Origin: Gordonia namibiensis NBRC 108229
GTDB taxonomy: Bacteria; Actinomycetota; Actinomycetes; Mycobacteriales; Mycobacteriaceae
DNA length: 64,000 nucleotides
Direction of reading: 5' to 3'
NCBI RefSeq assembly: GCF_000298235.1
Contig: NZ_BAHE01000010.1
Coordinates: 248,001 to 312,000 of the forward strand
Positions 25,137 to 35,428 of this stretch are shown piece by piece (positions within the stretch are counted from its first letter, which is position 1; each line of letters starts with the position of its first letter). Made by a program: the position numbers and the translations under genes. The notes beneath the pieces were generated by a model. It did not search any database. It saw only the letters and a program-made list of their open reading frames with translations, and had not been told where the DNA came from.

Positions 25137-26450
25137 TCACCCCACCCGTACCGAGCCGACGGCTCGCGCGCACTCGTCGTCCAGCGACTCGGCGGCCGAC
25201 CCCGCCTGACAGCCGATGGACACCTGCAGTCCGTCGTCGACGATGACATACCAGCGGATGGAGCTGCCCGAGGCCGGCGCCTCCCGGTAACTGATGACGT
25301 CGCGTCCGGCGTACCGGGTATCGGCGGAGAACTCCGTGACGACGTCGTCGCCGCGCTGCTCGATCCGGTTGCGGAGGCTGGTGGCGACCGACTGCGGGGT
25401 CGAGCCGTCGCGCAGTTCGGTCAGCACCGCGATGATCCGGCGGCCGTCGGTCTCGGAGACGAACACCGCGCGCTGCGTGGTCGGGTCGTCGGTGGTGTCA
25501 CCGGGAGTGTCCTGTCCGCTGCGCCTCCAGTCCCCGGGAACCGACAGCGTGGCGCGTCCGACGGTGGCCTCGGAGGTCGCCGGTGCCGGGTCGTCCCGCT
25601 GCCACCAGCCGACCGCGAACGCGCCGGCGACGACGATCACCGCCGCGGCCGCCGCACCGGCCAGCACCCGGCGGCTGCGCCGGATCGACACGTCCGTCGC
25701 CGGCTCCGCGGGGTCGGCGACCACCGGCACGGCGTCGTCGGCGACACCTCCGGTCCGCCGGCCTAGGCGGACGACGAGGTCGCGGTCCACCGGTACGACA
25801 CGGCCGGCGATCGCGTGCTCGGCGACCAGGCCGACCGCTGCCGCCACCTCCGCGGGGTCGTCGCCGTCGACGAAGACCGCCTCGACCGCGTCGTCGATGA
25901 TCGTGAGGCCCTCGGTCCCCTGCTCCCCCGGCTCGATCAGCCCGGAACGTTCGAGAAGCCAGCCCTCGGGGTGCCGCCGCACGATCTGCACGTCCCACGC
26001 CGCCGGTCGCGGACGGGCGGGATCGGCGGGCGGGGTCGGGATGTGCGTGGTCTCGACCACGGCACAGCGCTGCACGGTGATGTCGGCGTGGCTGCGCGCG
26101 ACGAGGACCGCACGCGGGAGGAGCGTGAGCGGGGCACGGCCACCCACGTCGGCCAGCGACGACGCACGTCGCGGTCCCCAGGTGCTCGGATGCCCGACGA
26201 TGAGCGGGTGTTCGGCCTCGGCCGCGATCCCCAGGTCGGCGAAGGCCATCTGCCACGCCTGGCGCAGGTGGTGCCGCCGGCCGTCGGCGACCACCGTCAT
26301 CTCGTCCACGGCATCGAGGAGCGGACGCAGGTCGAGCCCGGAATCCCTTGCGCCGCTACCGGGTTCGAAGATCCTGGGTCGGCCGTACGCGAGGTCGACG
26401 ATTGCGGGACGCCGCCGTATCCCGCTCACGCCCGCACGTGCCTCAGCCAT
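25137..26450 (-). CDS. Type VII secretion-associated membrane protein
   Basis: A 437-residue protein matching the type VII secretion-associated family typified by M. tuberculosis Rv3446c. An N-terminal domain of about 240 residues (AIVDLAYGRPRIFEPGSGAR) is followed by a single membrane segment (LAGAAAAAVIVVAGAFAVGW, about 268-287) and an extracytoplasmic part with two cysteines (IGCQAGSAAESLDDECARAV). It starts 12 bases after the eccC stop, so it is in the eccC operon. In M. tuberculosis esxT and esxU lie between this gene and rplM; here only 179 bases separate them. Confidence 0.88.
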   Translation of the reverse strand: MAEARAGVSGIRRRPAIVDLAYGRPRIFEPGSGARDSGLDLRPLLDAVDEMTVVADGRRHHLRQAWQMAFADLGIAAEAEHPLIVGHPSTWGPRRASSLADVGGRAPLTLLPRAVLVARSHADITVQRCAVVETTHIPTPPADPARPRPAAWDVQIVRRHPEGWLLERSGLIEPGEQGTEGLTIIDDAVEAVFVDGDDPAEVAAAVGLVAEHAIAGRVVPVDRDLVVRLGRRTGGVADDAVPVVADPAEPATDVSIRRSRRVLAGAAAAAVIVVAGAFAVGWWQRDDPAPATSEATVGRATLSVPGDWRRSGQDTPGDTTDDPTTQRAVFVSETDGRRIIAVLTELRDGSTPQSVATSLRNRIEQRGDDVVTEFSADTRYAGRDVISYREAPASGSSIRWYVIVDDGLQVSIGCQAGSAAESLDDECARAVGSVRVG

Positions 26451-26462
26451 CGCAGATCGTCG

Positions 26463-29400
26463 TCAGTCCTCGGCCGGCACGAGCGCGACCTGGATCATCT
26501 CCTGCGGACGCACGCGGGAGACCAGCTCACCGCGTCCGGGGACCAACCGCTGCATGCGGCTGCGCCCGGTGATGAACCCCTCGTCCCGGTCGCCGCTCAT
26601 CAGCAGCATGTCCGACGACAGGTCCTTCAATCGTGCGATCACCGGATCGAACATCGCCCGGCCGAGGCCACCGGAACGGCGGGCCAGGATGATGTGGAAC
26701 CCGATGTCCCGCGCGTGCGACGCGAACTCGATGACCGGCAGCAGCGGGTTGCCCGCCGAGGTGGACACCATGTCGTAGTCGTCGACGACGAGGTAGACCT
26801 CCGGCTTGCCCTCCAGCCACGTACGCTCCCGCAGCTGCGCGACGGTCACGTCGTCGGGGGGCATGCAGCCCTTCAGGTAGACCGCCAGCTGGTTCATCAG
26901 CGTCATCGCGTTGTCGTGTGAACTCGCGTAACCCGCGAGGTGATCGCCGTCGACGATGCCGAGCATCGTGCGGCGGTAGTCGATGAAGGCGATCTTCACC
27001 TGCTCCGGGGTCCCGCCGGCGACGAGTCCGCGGACGATCGCACGCAGCACGTTGGTCTTCCCGTGCTCGACGTCGGCGAAGACCATGAAGTGCGGCTGGG
27101 CGTTGAAGTCGAGGACCACCGGGGCCAGCTCGAGTTCGCCGACACCGATCGCGACCTGGTTGAGCGACAACGAGACCCCGGCCGCGGCGAGCCCGTTCTG
27201 CACCGCCGCCATCTCGATCTCGGTGCTCAGCTTGCGCACCGGCATCGCCGACCGGCCCGGGTACGCGGCGGCCAGTTTCTCCGCCGACGCCGCGACGCCG
27301 GCGGGCAGCGACTCGGCGCTGCTGACCGCGTCGAGCCGCGGCAGCGCGATCAGCATGTGCAGTTCCTCCGCGGTGAGACCGCGGCCGGGACGGTTCTGCG
27401 GGACACCCGCGGCGGCGCGACGGCCCATCTCCGAATCCGTCGGATCGCCGAGGCGCAGTTCGATGCGTGTGCCCAGGAGGTCGCGCACCGCCGGACGGAT
27501 CTCGGCCCATCGCGACGCACTGACGATGACGTGGACGCCGAAGGACAGACCCTGGGAGACGATCGTGGTGATCTGTTCCTCCAGCGACTCCAGTTCGGAA
27601 CGCAGCACACCGATCCCGTCGAGCACGAAGAAGACGTCGCCGAAGCGGTCGCCGGCCAGCGGGTCGTCGGGGGCGACGGTCCCGGTGGCGAACCAGGCCG
27701 CGCGGCGGGCGCGGTAGTCGCGCATGGACTCGACGCCCAGACGGGCGAACAACAGCTCGCGCGCCCGGATGATCGCCCCGACCTCGGCCACGGTGCGACG
27801 GACGGCGTCCATGTCGCCGCGGGATGCCACCGAACCGACGTGCGGGAGCGCGGCGAGACCGGCGAGACTGCCGCCGCCGAAGTCCAGGCAGTAGAACTGC
27901 ACCTGTTCCGGGGTGTGGGTGGCGGCCGCGGTCATGATGATCGTCCGCAGCGTCGTCGACTTACCCGACTGTGGTCCGCCGACCACCGCCACGCTGCCGG
28001 CCGCGCCGGAGAGGTCGACGACCAGCGGGTCGCGTCGCTGGTCGTAGGGGCGGTCGACCAGACCGATCGGCAGCGCGAGATTCCCGGGTACCGCCGGCTT
28101 GGTCCAGTCACGCGCACCGACCAGGTGTTCCACGGTCGGCGACTCGTCGAGCGGGTCCAGCCACACCCGGTGCGCCGGCGGGCCGGCACCCTCCATGCGG
28201 CCGACGATGGTCTGCATCAGCGTCGGCACCGACACCGAGGTCGGTTCGAAGTCGACCGGGTCGTCGGGAGCCGCGTCGAGTGCCGGGGGCTCCTCGTCGA
28301 GCAGGCTCGCCGCCTGGTCCAGCAGCGACCGCGGCGAACCCTCGTCGAGCGGCACCGGAAGTGCGGTGAAGACCTTGAGGTTCCCCAGCCGCGGGGAGCC
28401 CGGCGCGACGGAATCCGCGGAGTCCTCGGCCGCGGTCGGCGAGTAGTACGGACCGGAGACGTAGGAGGTGTTGAAGCGTACTGGATCGTCTGAGTCGCAC
28501 TTCAGGTACGCCGAGCCGGGCACGCTGGGCAGGTGGTAGGCGTCGGGGACACCGAGCACCGACCGGGACTCGTTGGCGGAGAAGGTCTTCAGACCGATCC
28601 GATACGACAGGTGGGAGTCGAGGCCGCGTAGCTTGCCCTCTTCGAGGCGCTGCGAGGCAAGCAGCAGGTGGATGTGCAACGAACGGCCCAGACGGCCGAT
28701 CGCCACGAACAGCTCGGCGAAATCCGGCTTCTGCGACAGGAGTTCGGAGAACTCGTCGACCACGATGAACAGGGCGGGCAGCGGCTCGAGACGCACGCCC
28801 GAGGCGCGGGCACGCTCGTAGTCGGCGACGTTGGCGTAGTTGCCCGCCGCCCGCAGGACCTCCTGGCGGCGGTTCATCTCACCCGACAGCGCATCTTTCA
28901 TGCGGTCGACCATCGACAGTTCCTGCTCGAGGTTGGTGATGATGGCCGCGACGTGCGGCGCGGACTCGAGTCCGAGAAACGTTGCGCCACCCTTGAAGTC
29001 GACGAGAACCAGGTTCAGCTCGGTCGGCGAATGCGTCGCCAGCATGGCGAGGACGAGGGTTCGCAGGAACTCCGACTTGCCCGAGCCGGTCGCACCGATA
29101 CACAGACCGTGCGGTCCCATGCCGCCGTGCGCACTCTCCTTGATGTCGAGTTCGACGGGCGCGCCGCTCGGGGTGTAGCCGATCGGCACCCGCAGCCGCT
29201 CGCGTCCCGTGCGTCCGCGCCAGGCGGTGGCCGGGTCGAACCGAGCGGCGTCGTCGATGCCGAGGAGTGCGGGCAGACCCGGGTCGGTCGACGTCGCCTC
29301 GGACTCCAGATTCGCCAGGGTCGCCGCGGTCGCCAGGCGGTACCGGGCCATGCGGCGGGCGATCGCCTCGGCCTCGGCGACGGTCAGCGAGTCCATGTCG

Positions 29401-30554
29401 GCGAATTCCTCGACGCCCGCGGCACTCCGGGCCGACACCTTGCCGCCGCGTACCACTAGTTGCAGGCCGCGCCGGGCCGCGAGGCCGTCCGGCGGTGCGG
29501 TCAGGTCGAGAACTGTGACCCCCTCCATGCCTGCCGAACTGAGGACGCGTTCGTCGCCGGCGACGTAGCCGTCGTCGATGATGACGACCAGGTGGGCGCG
29601 GTTCCCGCTGGGCGGGGCGGACCGGCTGAACCGGCCGCGCTCGAGAAGGTCTGCGGCCAGTGCGTTCTCGAGATCGGCCAGCGTCGGATAGATCATCCGC
29701 ATCGGACCGATCCCGTCGTGCAGCGTCGGATGTCCCGCGTGCGGAAGCCATTTCGCCCAGTCCCAGGCCTCACCCGCCGGGTCGCCGGTGACGATGCCGA
29801 TGTGGAGGTGGTCGGGACCGTGGAAGGCGCACAGCTCGAGGATCATCGAACGGACGAGTTCGCGGGTCTCCTGCCGCGCGCCCTCGATGTTGATCGCCGG
29901 GAAGCCGCGCAGCGAGATGGATCGAGGCAGACTGTAGACCGCGGAATGAGTGCGCACGAAGCGTCGCAGCGCGACCATCGACACCGGTTCGATGTCCTCG
30001 AGGGGTCCGGTCTCCGGCGGCATCAGACGGGTGGCCAGGCGCTGGACGCCGACGCCCACCCGCACGTGGGCGAAATCGTTGTCGGCGGGGCGCCGCTCCC
30101 ACATGCGCCGGCTGCCGACGACGTCGAGCAGGGCGTGCGGGTCGGGATGGCTCCAGGTGCGGGCGGCGCGCTGGTTCTCGACGGTGTCGAAGACCTGGCC
30201 GCGCAGCTGACCGAGGTAACGGAAGTAGTCCTTGCGCTCCTCGTTGAGTTCCGCGGCGCGCTTGCCGCCGCTGCGTCCGCCGGCGGCGAACATGCCGAAC
30301 ATCGACATGAGCATCATCAGCGGGAACATCATGAACAGCGGATTGGTCAGGATGTTGCGGCCGCCGGTGACCATCATCAGCGCGATCATGCCGACGACGG
30401 CGACGATCATGACCACGGGCAGCAGCTTGACGAGCAGATTGCCGGGCACCACGCGAGGCACGTCGGGCGGCGCCTGGATGTTGACCTCGCCCCCGGGCAT
30501 GCGCGGCGGCGTGATGCGTGGACGACGCACGAACCCCTCGGTGGTCGTGACCAC
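26463..30554 (-). CDS. eccC4: Type VII secretion motor ATPase EccC (ESX-4-like)
   Basis: The 1363-residue FtsK/SpoIIIE-type motor of a type VII secretion system, with EccCa and EccCb fused. Two membrane segments lie at about residues 37-90 (LLPVVMIVAVVGMIALMMV). Three ATPase domains have Walker A loops at about 488 (GATGSGKSEFLR), 863 (GGPQSGKSTTLR) and 1160 (ADVEHGKTNVLR). DFKGGATFL and FIVVDEFSELLS support domain 1, the only one with a full canonical motif set. It is divergent from eccD (100-base gap) and heads a two-gene operon. Assignment to ESX-4 rests on the glmM-rpsI-rplM neighbourhood. Confidence 0.95.
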   Translation of the reverse strand: MVTTTEGFVRRPRITPPRMPGGEVNIQAPPDVPRVVPGNLLVKLLPVVMIVAVVGMIALMMVTGGRNILTNPLFMMFPLMMLMSMFGMFAAGGRSGGKRAAELNEERKDYFRYLGQLRGQVFDTVENQRAARTWSHPDPHALLDVVGSRRMWERRPADNDFAHVRVGVGVQRLATRLMPPETGPLEDIEPVSMVALRRFVRTHSAVYSLPRSISLRGFPAINIEGARQETRELVRSMILELCAFHGPDHLHIGIVTGDPAGEAWDWAKWLPHAGHPTLHDGIGPMRMIYPTLADLENALAADLLERGRFSRSAPPSGNRAHLVVIIDDGYVAGDERVLSSAGMEGVTVLDLTAPPDGLAARRGLQLVVRGGKVSARSAAGVEEFADMDSLTVAEAEAIARRMARYRLATAATLANLESEATSTDPGLPALLGIDDAARFDPATAWRGRTGRERLRVPIGYTPSGAPVELDIKESAHGGMGPHGLCIGATGSGKSEFLRTLVLAMLATHSPTELNLVLVDFKGGATFLGLESAPHVAAIITNLEQELSMVDRMKDALSGEMNRRQEVLRAAGNYANVADYERARASGVRLEPLPALFIVVDEFSELLSQKPDFAELFVAIGRLGRSLHIHLLLASQRLEEGKLRGLDSHLSYRIGLKTFSANESRSVLGVPDAYHLPSVPGSAYLKCDSDDPVRFNTSYVSGPYYSPTAAEDSADSVAPGSPRLGNLKVFTALPVPLDEGSPRSLLDQAASLLDEEPPALDAAPDDPVDFEPTSVSVPTLMQTIVGRMEGAGPPAHRVWLDPLDESPTVEHLVGARDWTKPAVPGNLALPIGLVDRPYDQRRDPLVVDLSGAAGSVAVVGGPQSGKSTTLRTIIMTAAATHTPEQVQFYCLDFGGGSLAGLAALPHVGSVASRGDMDAVRRTVAEVGAIIRARELLFARLGVESMRDYRARRAAWFATGTVAPDDPLAGDRFGDVFFVLDGIGVLRSELESLEEQITTIVSQGLSFGVHVIVSASRWAEIRPAVRDLLGTRIELRLGDPTDSEMGRRAAAGVPQNRPGRGLTAEELHMLIALPRLDAVSSAESLPAGVAASAEKLAAAYPGRSAMPVRKLSTEIEMAAVQNGLAAAGVSLSLNQVAIGVGELELAPVVLDFNAQPHFMVFADVEHGKTNVLRAIVRGLVAGGTPEQVKIAFIDYRRTMLGIVDGDHLAGYASSHDNAMTLMNQLAVYLKGCMPPDDVTVAQLRERTWLEGKPEVYLVVDDYDMVSTSAGNPLLPVIEFASHARDIGFHIILARRSGGLGRAMFDPVIARLKDLSSDMLLMSGDRDEGFITGRSRMQRLVPGRGELVSRVRPQEMIQVALVPAED

Positions 30555-30654
30555 TCGATCCCCCCTGACACCTTCGAGCTGTGCATCCCCTCGCGGGCGA
30601 ACCCGCTGAAGTTGGCTATGTTAGCTGCTGAACCCTGGGGGAGGATTGACCTGT

Positions 30655-32208
30655 ATGTCACCTGTGGACGGATTCGCACCGGGACACCCGACGACCACCG
30701 CGGACGGCACCGGCGGTGACCGGCAGCGCTCGGACATCTCGGTCGAGCCACAACTCGTACGCGTGTCGGTGCTGGGCGGCAACACCCAGCTCGACGTCGG
30801 CCTGCCCGCCGGCATCCCGATCGCCGGGCTCATCGGCGATCTCGTCGCACAGATCGAGTCGCGCAACCCCAACCGACACGACCCAGACGATCCCGACGCC
30901 GATTCCCGCGGCCGCGGCCGTCCGCACGACCGGCAGAACCGCTGGACGCTGGCCCTGGTCGGCCAGGAACCGCTCCCCCTGCACCGTTCGCTGTCGGAGT
31001 CGGGCATCCGCGACGGCGATCTCCTCCTCCTGACCTCCACCCGCACCGGCGAGTCACCCGTCCTCTTCGACGACGTCGTCGATGCCGTTGCGCGGCTGAA
31101 CGAATCGCAGTTCGTGGGCTGGACCGCGACCTCGGCGCGATACGTGGGCTACGCGCTGGCCCTCGTCGCGGCGGTTGCCGCCGGCGCGGGGTTGGCCGCG
31201 AGCCGGATCGACAGCGGCGCACTGTGGCTCGCGGGAGGGTCCGGGCTCGCGGTGATCGGACTCGTCACCGCGGCGACGATCGTCGCGCGCTACTACCGCG
31301 ACCAACTCACCTCGACGATCCTGTCCGTCTGTGCGGCGCCGCTGGCGTTCGTGACCGGCATGCTCCTCACACCCGGTTCCTACGGGGCGGCGCATCTGAC
31401 ACTCGGATTCGCCCTCACCCTGGTCACCGCGGTCATCACCTACCGGATGACCGCGGTCGGTGCGACCGCCCACAGCGCGGTGACCAGCGCCGCCCTCGTC
31501 GGCGCGCTCGGTTGCGGTGCGCGTCTGCTCCTCGACGCCGACATCTCCCATGTCGCGGCCGTGGTGGCGGCGGTGGGACTCCTGCTGATCGGACTCTCCC
31601 CGCGGCTGACGATCCTGCTCGCGAAACTGCCGCTGCCGCCGGTACCCACCGCCGGCGCGGCCATCGACGTCAAGGACATCGAGCCGCAGCCGTCGATCGA
31701 GGGCATCGGCGCGATCGGGGCGACGGCACTGCCGAAGGCCGATGCGTTGGAACGACGCTCGTACATCGCCAACGCGTACCTGACGGGCATCGTCGGCGGA
31801 CTCACCGCCGTGGTGGCGATCTCGGCGGTACTCACCGCCGCTCCCCTCGCCGGCTTCGAGTGGAAGAACGCCACCTACGCCGCGATCATCGGCGTCGTCC
31901 TCTGCCTGCGCGGCCGCTCCCACAGCGACCTCTTCCAGGCGGCGATCCTCATCATCGGCGGTTCGCTCGTGGTGCTCACGCTGCTGGTGGGCCTGGCGTT
32001 CGGGGACGGCCGGTGGCCGATCATCTCCTTCGCGCTCGGTGGTGTCGTCCTCGTCGCCGCGCTCGTCTTCGGAGTCGTTGCGCCGCACCAGGACTTCTCC
32101 CCGGTGATGCGCCGCTGGGCGGAGATCGGCGAGTACTTCCTCGTCGCGCTCATCGTCCCGCTGCTGCTGTGGTTGCTCGACCTGTACCGGATCGTCCGGG
32201 ACATCTGA
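30655..32208 (+). CDS. eccD4: Type VII secretion integral membrane protein EccD
   Basis: The multi-spanning pore component of the ESX membrane complex, 517 residues. Residues 20-125 form the ubiquitin-like cytosolic domain (PQLVRVSVLGGNTQLDVGLP, GDLLLLTSTRTGESPVLFDD), followed by about 11 hydrophobic helices from YVGYALALVAAVAAGAGLAA to FLVALIVPLLLWLLDLYRIV. ATG 30655 was chosen because GGGGGAGG (30637-30644) is well spaced for it; an in-frame TTG at 30646 is too close. Its stop overlaps the mycP start (TGATG). Confidence 0.94.
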   Translation: MSPVDGFAPGHPTTTADGTGGDRQRSDISVEPQLVRVSVLGGNTQLDVGLPAGIPIAGLIGDLVAQIESRNPNRHDPDDPDADSRGRGRPHDRQNRWTLALVGQEPLPLHRSLSESGIRDGDLLLLTSTRTGESPVLFDDVVDAVARLNESQFVGWTATSARYVGYALALVAAVAAGAGLAASRIDSGALWLAGGSGLAVIGLVTAATIVARYYRDQLTSTILSVCAAPLAFVTGMLLTPGSYGAAHLTLGFALTLVTAVITYRMTAVGATAHSAVTSAALVGALGCGARLLLDADISHVAAVVAAVGLLLIGLSPRLTILLAKLPLPPVPTAGAAIDVKDIEPQPSIEGIGAIGATALPKADALERRSYIANAYLTGIVGGLTAVVAISAVLTAAPLAGFEWKNATYAAIIGVVLCLRGRSHSDLFQAAILIIGGSLVVLTLLVGLAFGDGRWPIISFALGGVVLVAALVFGVVAPHQDFSPVMRRWAEIGEYFLVALIVPLLLWLLDLYRIVRDI

Positions 32209-33602
32209 TGTCCCGGGCGACACCCCGGGTCGCGATGCCCGTCGCGCTGACGCTGACCGCGACCCTGCTCGGGTTGACCTCCTCCCCCGCCGCCGCGGTG
32301 ACACCGCCGCGCGTCGACTCCTCGGCACTTATCCGTTCGGCGCCGGTCGCACCGCCGGAGCCGACCGAGCAGAGCCATCTCTGCAACACCGCCACCCTCA
32401 CCCGCAGCACCGCGAAACCCACTGCCGCACAATCGATGATGAACCTCGACGAGGCGTGGCGCTTCAGCCGCGGCGCCGGGCAGCGGGTGGCCGTCATCGA
32501 CACCGGCGTCACGCCGCACCCACGCCTGGGACGCGTCACGGCGGGCGGCGACTACGTCTCCGGCGGCACCGGGCTCGAGGACTGCGACGCCCACGGCACG
32601 CTGGTCGCCGGGATCATCGCCGCACGCCCGAGCAGTTCCGATGCCTTCGCCGGGGTCGCACCCGCGGCGTCGATCATCGGCATCCGCCAGTCCAGCAGCG
32701 CATTCAAGGCCAAGAACAACCGTCGCGACGATTCGGCGCCGTCCGTGGGCTCCGGATTCGGATCCGTCCGCACACTCGCGCACGCGATCGTCCGCGCCGT
32801 CGACCTGCGCGCCACGGTCATCAGCATCTCCGAGGTCGCGTGCGCGTCGTCGGCCGCCAAGGTCGACGACCGCGCTCTCGGGGCCGCGATCCGGTACGCC
32901 TACGAGCGCGACGTCGTCGTGGTGGCGGCGGCCGGCAACGTCACCCGGGACGGCGCCTGCCGATCCCAGAACCCGGCGCCCGCGGCAGGCGATCCCGCAG
33001 ACTGGGGTTCGGTCACGACCATCGCGAGTCCCGCGTGGTACTCCCCCTATGTCCTCACCGTCGGCTCGGTCGACGCCGCGAGCGGCGCACCGAGCGACTT
33101 CAGCCTGCACGGCCCCTGGGTCGGGGTTGCCGCACCGGGCACCGACATCGTGAGTCTGGACAGCGAGAAGGGGTCGAGCCGACTGGTTTCGGCGCAGCGC
33201 AGCGAGGAAGGTCCGCTGCCGCTGATCGGCACGAGTTTCGCCGCACCCTACGTCGCCGGCACCGCGGCGCTGGTCCGGGCCCGGTTCCCCGATCTGAGTG
33301 CCCGGGAGGTGATGGATCGCATCATCGCGACCGCCCACTCCCCGGGGACCGGCCACGACCAGCGGATCGGTCACGGCGTCGTCGACCCCGTCGCGGCGCT
33401 CACCGCAGAACTACCCGCCGACGAGAAGGCCCGGCCGCAATCGGCTCCGATCGCCGCACCCGCACCGCCGACGCCGCCGGATCACACCGCACGCAACGTG
33501 GCGATCGCCGGAGCAGGGATCAGCGCCGCGGTCATCGCCGCGGTCCTGGCCATCGCACTGCCCCACCGCCGGGTCCGCAAACTCGATCCCGACGAGTTCT
33601 GA
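32208..33602 (+). CDS. mycP4: Mycosin, type VII secretion subtilisin-like protease
   Basis: A 464-residue membrane-anchored serine protease of the ESX complex. The N-terminal signal peptide is MPVALTLTATLLGLTSSPAAA. The catalytic triad is Asp98 in AVIDTGVTPHP, His129 in DCDAHGTLVAG and Ser343 in IGTSFAAPYVAG. A Pro-rich stalk and a C-terminal membrane helix (VAIAGAGISAAVIAAVLAIA) end in a basic tail. The start ATG 32208 overlaps eccD. Mycosins stabilise the secretion complex and may cleave substrates. The next gene, ispH, is convergent 15 bases away; eccB is not present here. Confidence 0.95.
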   Translation: MSRATPRVAMPVALTLTATLLGLTSSPAAAVTPPRVDSSALIRSAPVAPPEPTEQSHLCNTATLTRSTAKPTAAQSMMNLDEAWRFSRGAGQRVAVIDTGVTPHPRLGRVTAGGDYVSGGTGLEDCDAHGTLVAGIIAARPSSSDAFAGVAPAASIIGIRQSSSAFKAKNNRRDDSAPSVGSGFGSVRTLAHAIVRAVDLRATVISISEVACASSAAKVDDRALGAAIRYAYERDVVVVAAAGNVTRDGACRSQNPAPAAGDPADWGSVTTIASPAWYSPYVLTVGSVDAASGAPSDFSLHGPWVGVAAPGTDIVSLDSEKGSSRLVSAQRSEEGPLPLIGTSFAAPYVAGTAALVRARFPDLSAREVMDRIIATAHSPGTGHDQRIGHGVVDPVAALTAELPADEKARPQSAPIAAPAPPTPPDHTARNVAIAGAGISAAVIAAVLAIALPHRRVRKLDPDEF

Positions 33603-33617
33603 GCAGCGGCGTTCAGG

Positions 33618-34571
33618 TCAGCTGCCGGAGCGTGCGGGACGCAGCTCGCGCGGCAGCGCGAAGGTCAGGGTCTCGTTGGCGGTGTTGACCGTCTCCACCG
33701 TGCCGTAGCCGCGCTCGGCGAGGTAGTCGAGCACACCGCGGACGAGGACCTCGGGCACCGATGCGCCGGAGGTGACGCCGACGGTGTTCACACCCTCGAG
33801 CCAGGTCTCGTCGATCTCGCGGGCGTAGTCGACCAGATGACCCGCCTTGGCGCCGGCCTGCAGGGCGACCTCGACCAGACGCACCGAGTTCGACGAGTTC
33901 TGCGAGCCGACCACGATCACGAGGTCGCATTCGGGCGCCATCGCCTTGACCGCGACCTGACGGTTCTGGGTGGCGTAGCAGATGTCGTCGCTGGGCGGAT
34001 CGTTGAGCAGCGGGAACTTCTCCCGCAGGCGACGCACCGTCTCCATGGTCTCGTCGACCGACAGCGTGGTCTGCGACAGCCAGACCAGCTTGGACTCGTC
34101 ACGCACGGTCACCGAGTCGACGCTGTCCGGGCCGTCGACGAGCTGGATGTGCCGAGGCGCCTCACCGGCCGTCCCCTCGACCTCTTCGTGGCCCTCGTGA
34201 CCGATCAGCAGGATGTCGTAGTCGTCCCGCGCGAACCGCTTGGCCTCCTGGTGCACCTTCGTCACCAGGGGGCAGGTCGCGTCGATGGTCCGCAGATTCC
34301 GTTCCGCGGCGGACGCGTGGACCTGCGGCGACACGCCATGGGCCGAGAACACGACGATCGCACCCTCGGGCACCTCGTCGGTCTCCCCCACGAAGATCGC
34401 GCCGCGATCGGCCAGGGTCTCGACCACGTGCCGGTTGTGCACGATCTCCTTGCGGACGTAGACGGGAGCGCCGTGCTTGTCGAGGGCGCGCTCGACCGTC
34501 TCCACCGCGCGGTCGACACCCGCGCAGTAACCGCGGGGTTCGGCGAGCAGGACACGCTTCGTCTCAGACAT
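33618..34571 (-). CDS. ispH: 4-hydroxy-3-methylbut-2-enyl diphosphate reductase
   Basis: Last step of the MEP isoprenoid pathway, an iron-sulfur enzyme making IPP and DMAPP. Cluster cysteines are in [21 protein letters not shown] and [11 protein letters not shown]; the substrate His is in [10 protein letters not shown]. The start ATG 34571 ([15 protein letters not shown]) has GGGAGA upstream and gives 317 residues; the frame extends to 34637 but the extra residues are not conserved. It is divergent from the lipid-droplet protein gene, as for Rv1110/Rv1109c. Confidence 0.95.
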   Translation of the reverse strand: MSETKRVLLAEPRGYCAGVDRAVETVERALDKHGAPVYVRKEIVHNRHVVETLADRGAIFVGETDEVPEGAIVVFSAHGVSPQVHASAAERNLRTIDATCPLVTKVHQEAKRFARDDYDILLIGHEGHEEVEGTAGEAPRHIQLVDGPDSVDSVTVRDESKLVWLSQTTLSVDETMETVRRLREKFPLLNDPPSDDICYATQNRQVAVKAMAPECDLVIVVGSQNSSNSVRLVEVALQAGAKAGHLVDYAREIDETWLEGVNTVGVTSGASVPEVLVRGVLDYLAERGYGTVETVNTANETLTFALPRELRPARSGS

Positions 34572-34624
34572 GTCTCCCAGGGTACGGGTTACAGACGGGT
34601 GCCCATTGATGGCAGAGTGTTGGC

Positions 34625-35428
34625 ATGGATCGCGCACCCTACCCGGCCCGTATCGCCGCAGGTCTGATCGTCACCGCCCTCGAGGAGACGCGCAAGCTTC
34701 CCGCGCTGCTCGTCACCCTCCCGATGACAGCGGTCAGTCAGACCCTGCAGGCAGGTATGCGGGCGCAGCAGAACATCGCCGAACTCGCCATCAAGGGCGA
34801 CGCCGCCCTGGGGATGCTCTTCGACAAGCCCAGCGAGCAGCCCGAATGGGCCCGCTTCGACGAGGACGACGAGACCCCGGAACCCGGCTACGACGCCCAC
34901 GCCGGTGACGTACCGATCGAGAAGCCCACCAGCATCGTCGACGAGGTCGAGGCCGCCGCCGACGGCAACGATCCGGGTGACCAGCCCGGCGAGGCCGTGA
35001 AGTCCACCACGACCGCGAAGGTGACCAACGCCACGAAGACGAGCGGGGCCACCAAGTCGACCGCGACAAGCGGGGCCACCGAGGTCGACGCGGAGGCCTC
35101 CGACGCCGACCTGGCCGCGCCGCCGCGCGCCGACGCCGGCCGCTTCGCGCTGTACAGCTCCGCTCCCGAGGATGTCGTGGACGCCGCGGAGAAGAAGCCG
35201 ACGGCACCCAAGGCCAAGCCGAAGAACGGGACCACCCCCGAGATCGTCGTTCTCATCGACTACGACACGCTGACCCTGGCACAACTGCGTGCGCGTCTGC
35301 GGACGGTCGGCACCGAGGACCTCGAGACCCTCGTCGACTACGAGAAGGCCAACCGTGGCCGCGCACCGTTCGTGACGATGCTCGAGAACCGGATCGCCTC
35401 GCAGAACAAGCGCTCCACCGAGGCGTGA
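34625..35428 (+). CDS. Lipid-droplet-associated protein (MLDS-like)
   Basis: A 267-residue protein similar in size, architecture and location to the actinobacterial lipid-droplet-associated family (Rv1109c; Rhodococcus MLDS, from memory). An amphipathic N-terminal helix region ([40 protein letters not shown]) is followed by a long acidic and Thr/Ala-rich linker ([20 protein letters not shown]) and a short C-terminal helical domain ([20 protein letters not shown]). It is thought to coat triacylglycerol or wax-ester droplets in the cytoplasm. Its stop overlaps the xseA GTG start. Confidence 0.8.
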   Translation: MDRAPYPARIAAGLIVTALEETRKLPALLVTLPMTAVSQTLQAGMRAQQNIAELAIKGDAALGMLFDKPSEQPEWARFDEDDETPEPGYDAHAGDVPIEKPTSIVDEVEAAADGNDPGDQPGEAVKSTTTAKVTNATKTSGATKSTATSGATEVDAEASDADLAAPPRADAGRFALYSSAPEDVVDAAEKKPTAPKAKPKNGTTPEIVVLIDYDTLTLAQLRARLRTVGTEDLETLVDYEKANRGRAPFVTMLENRIASQNKRSTEA

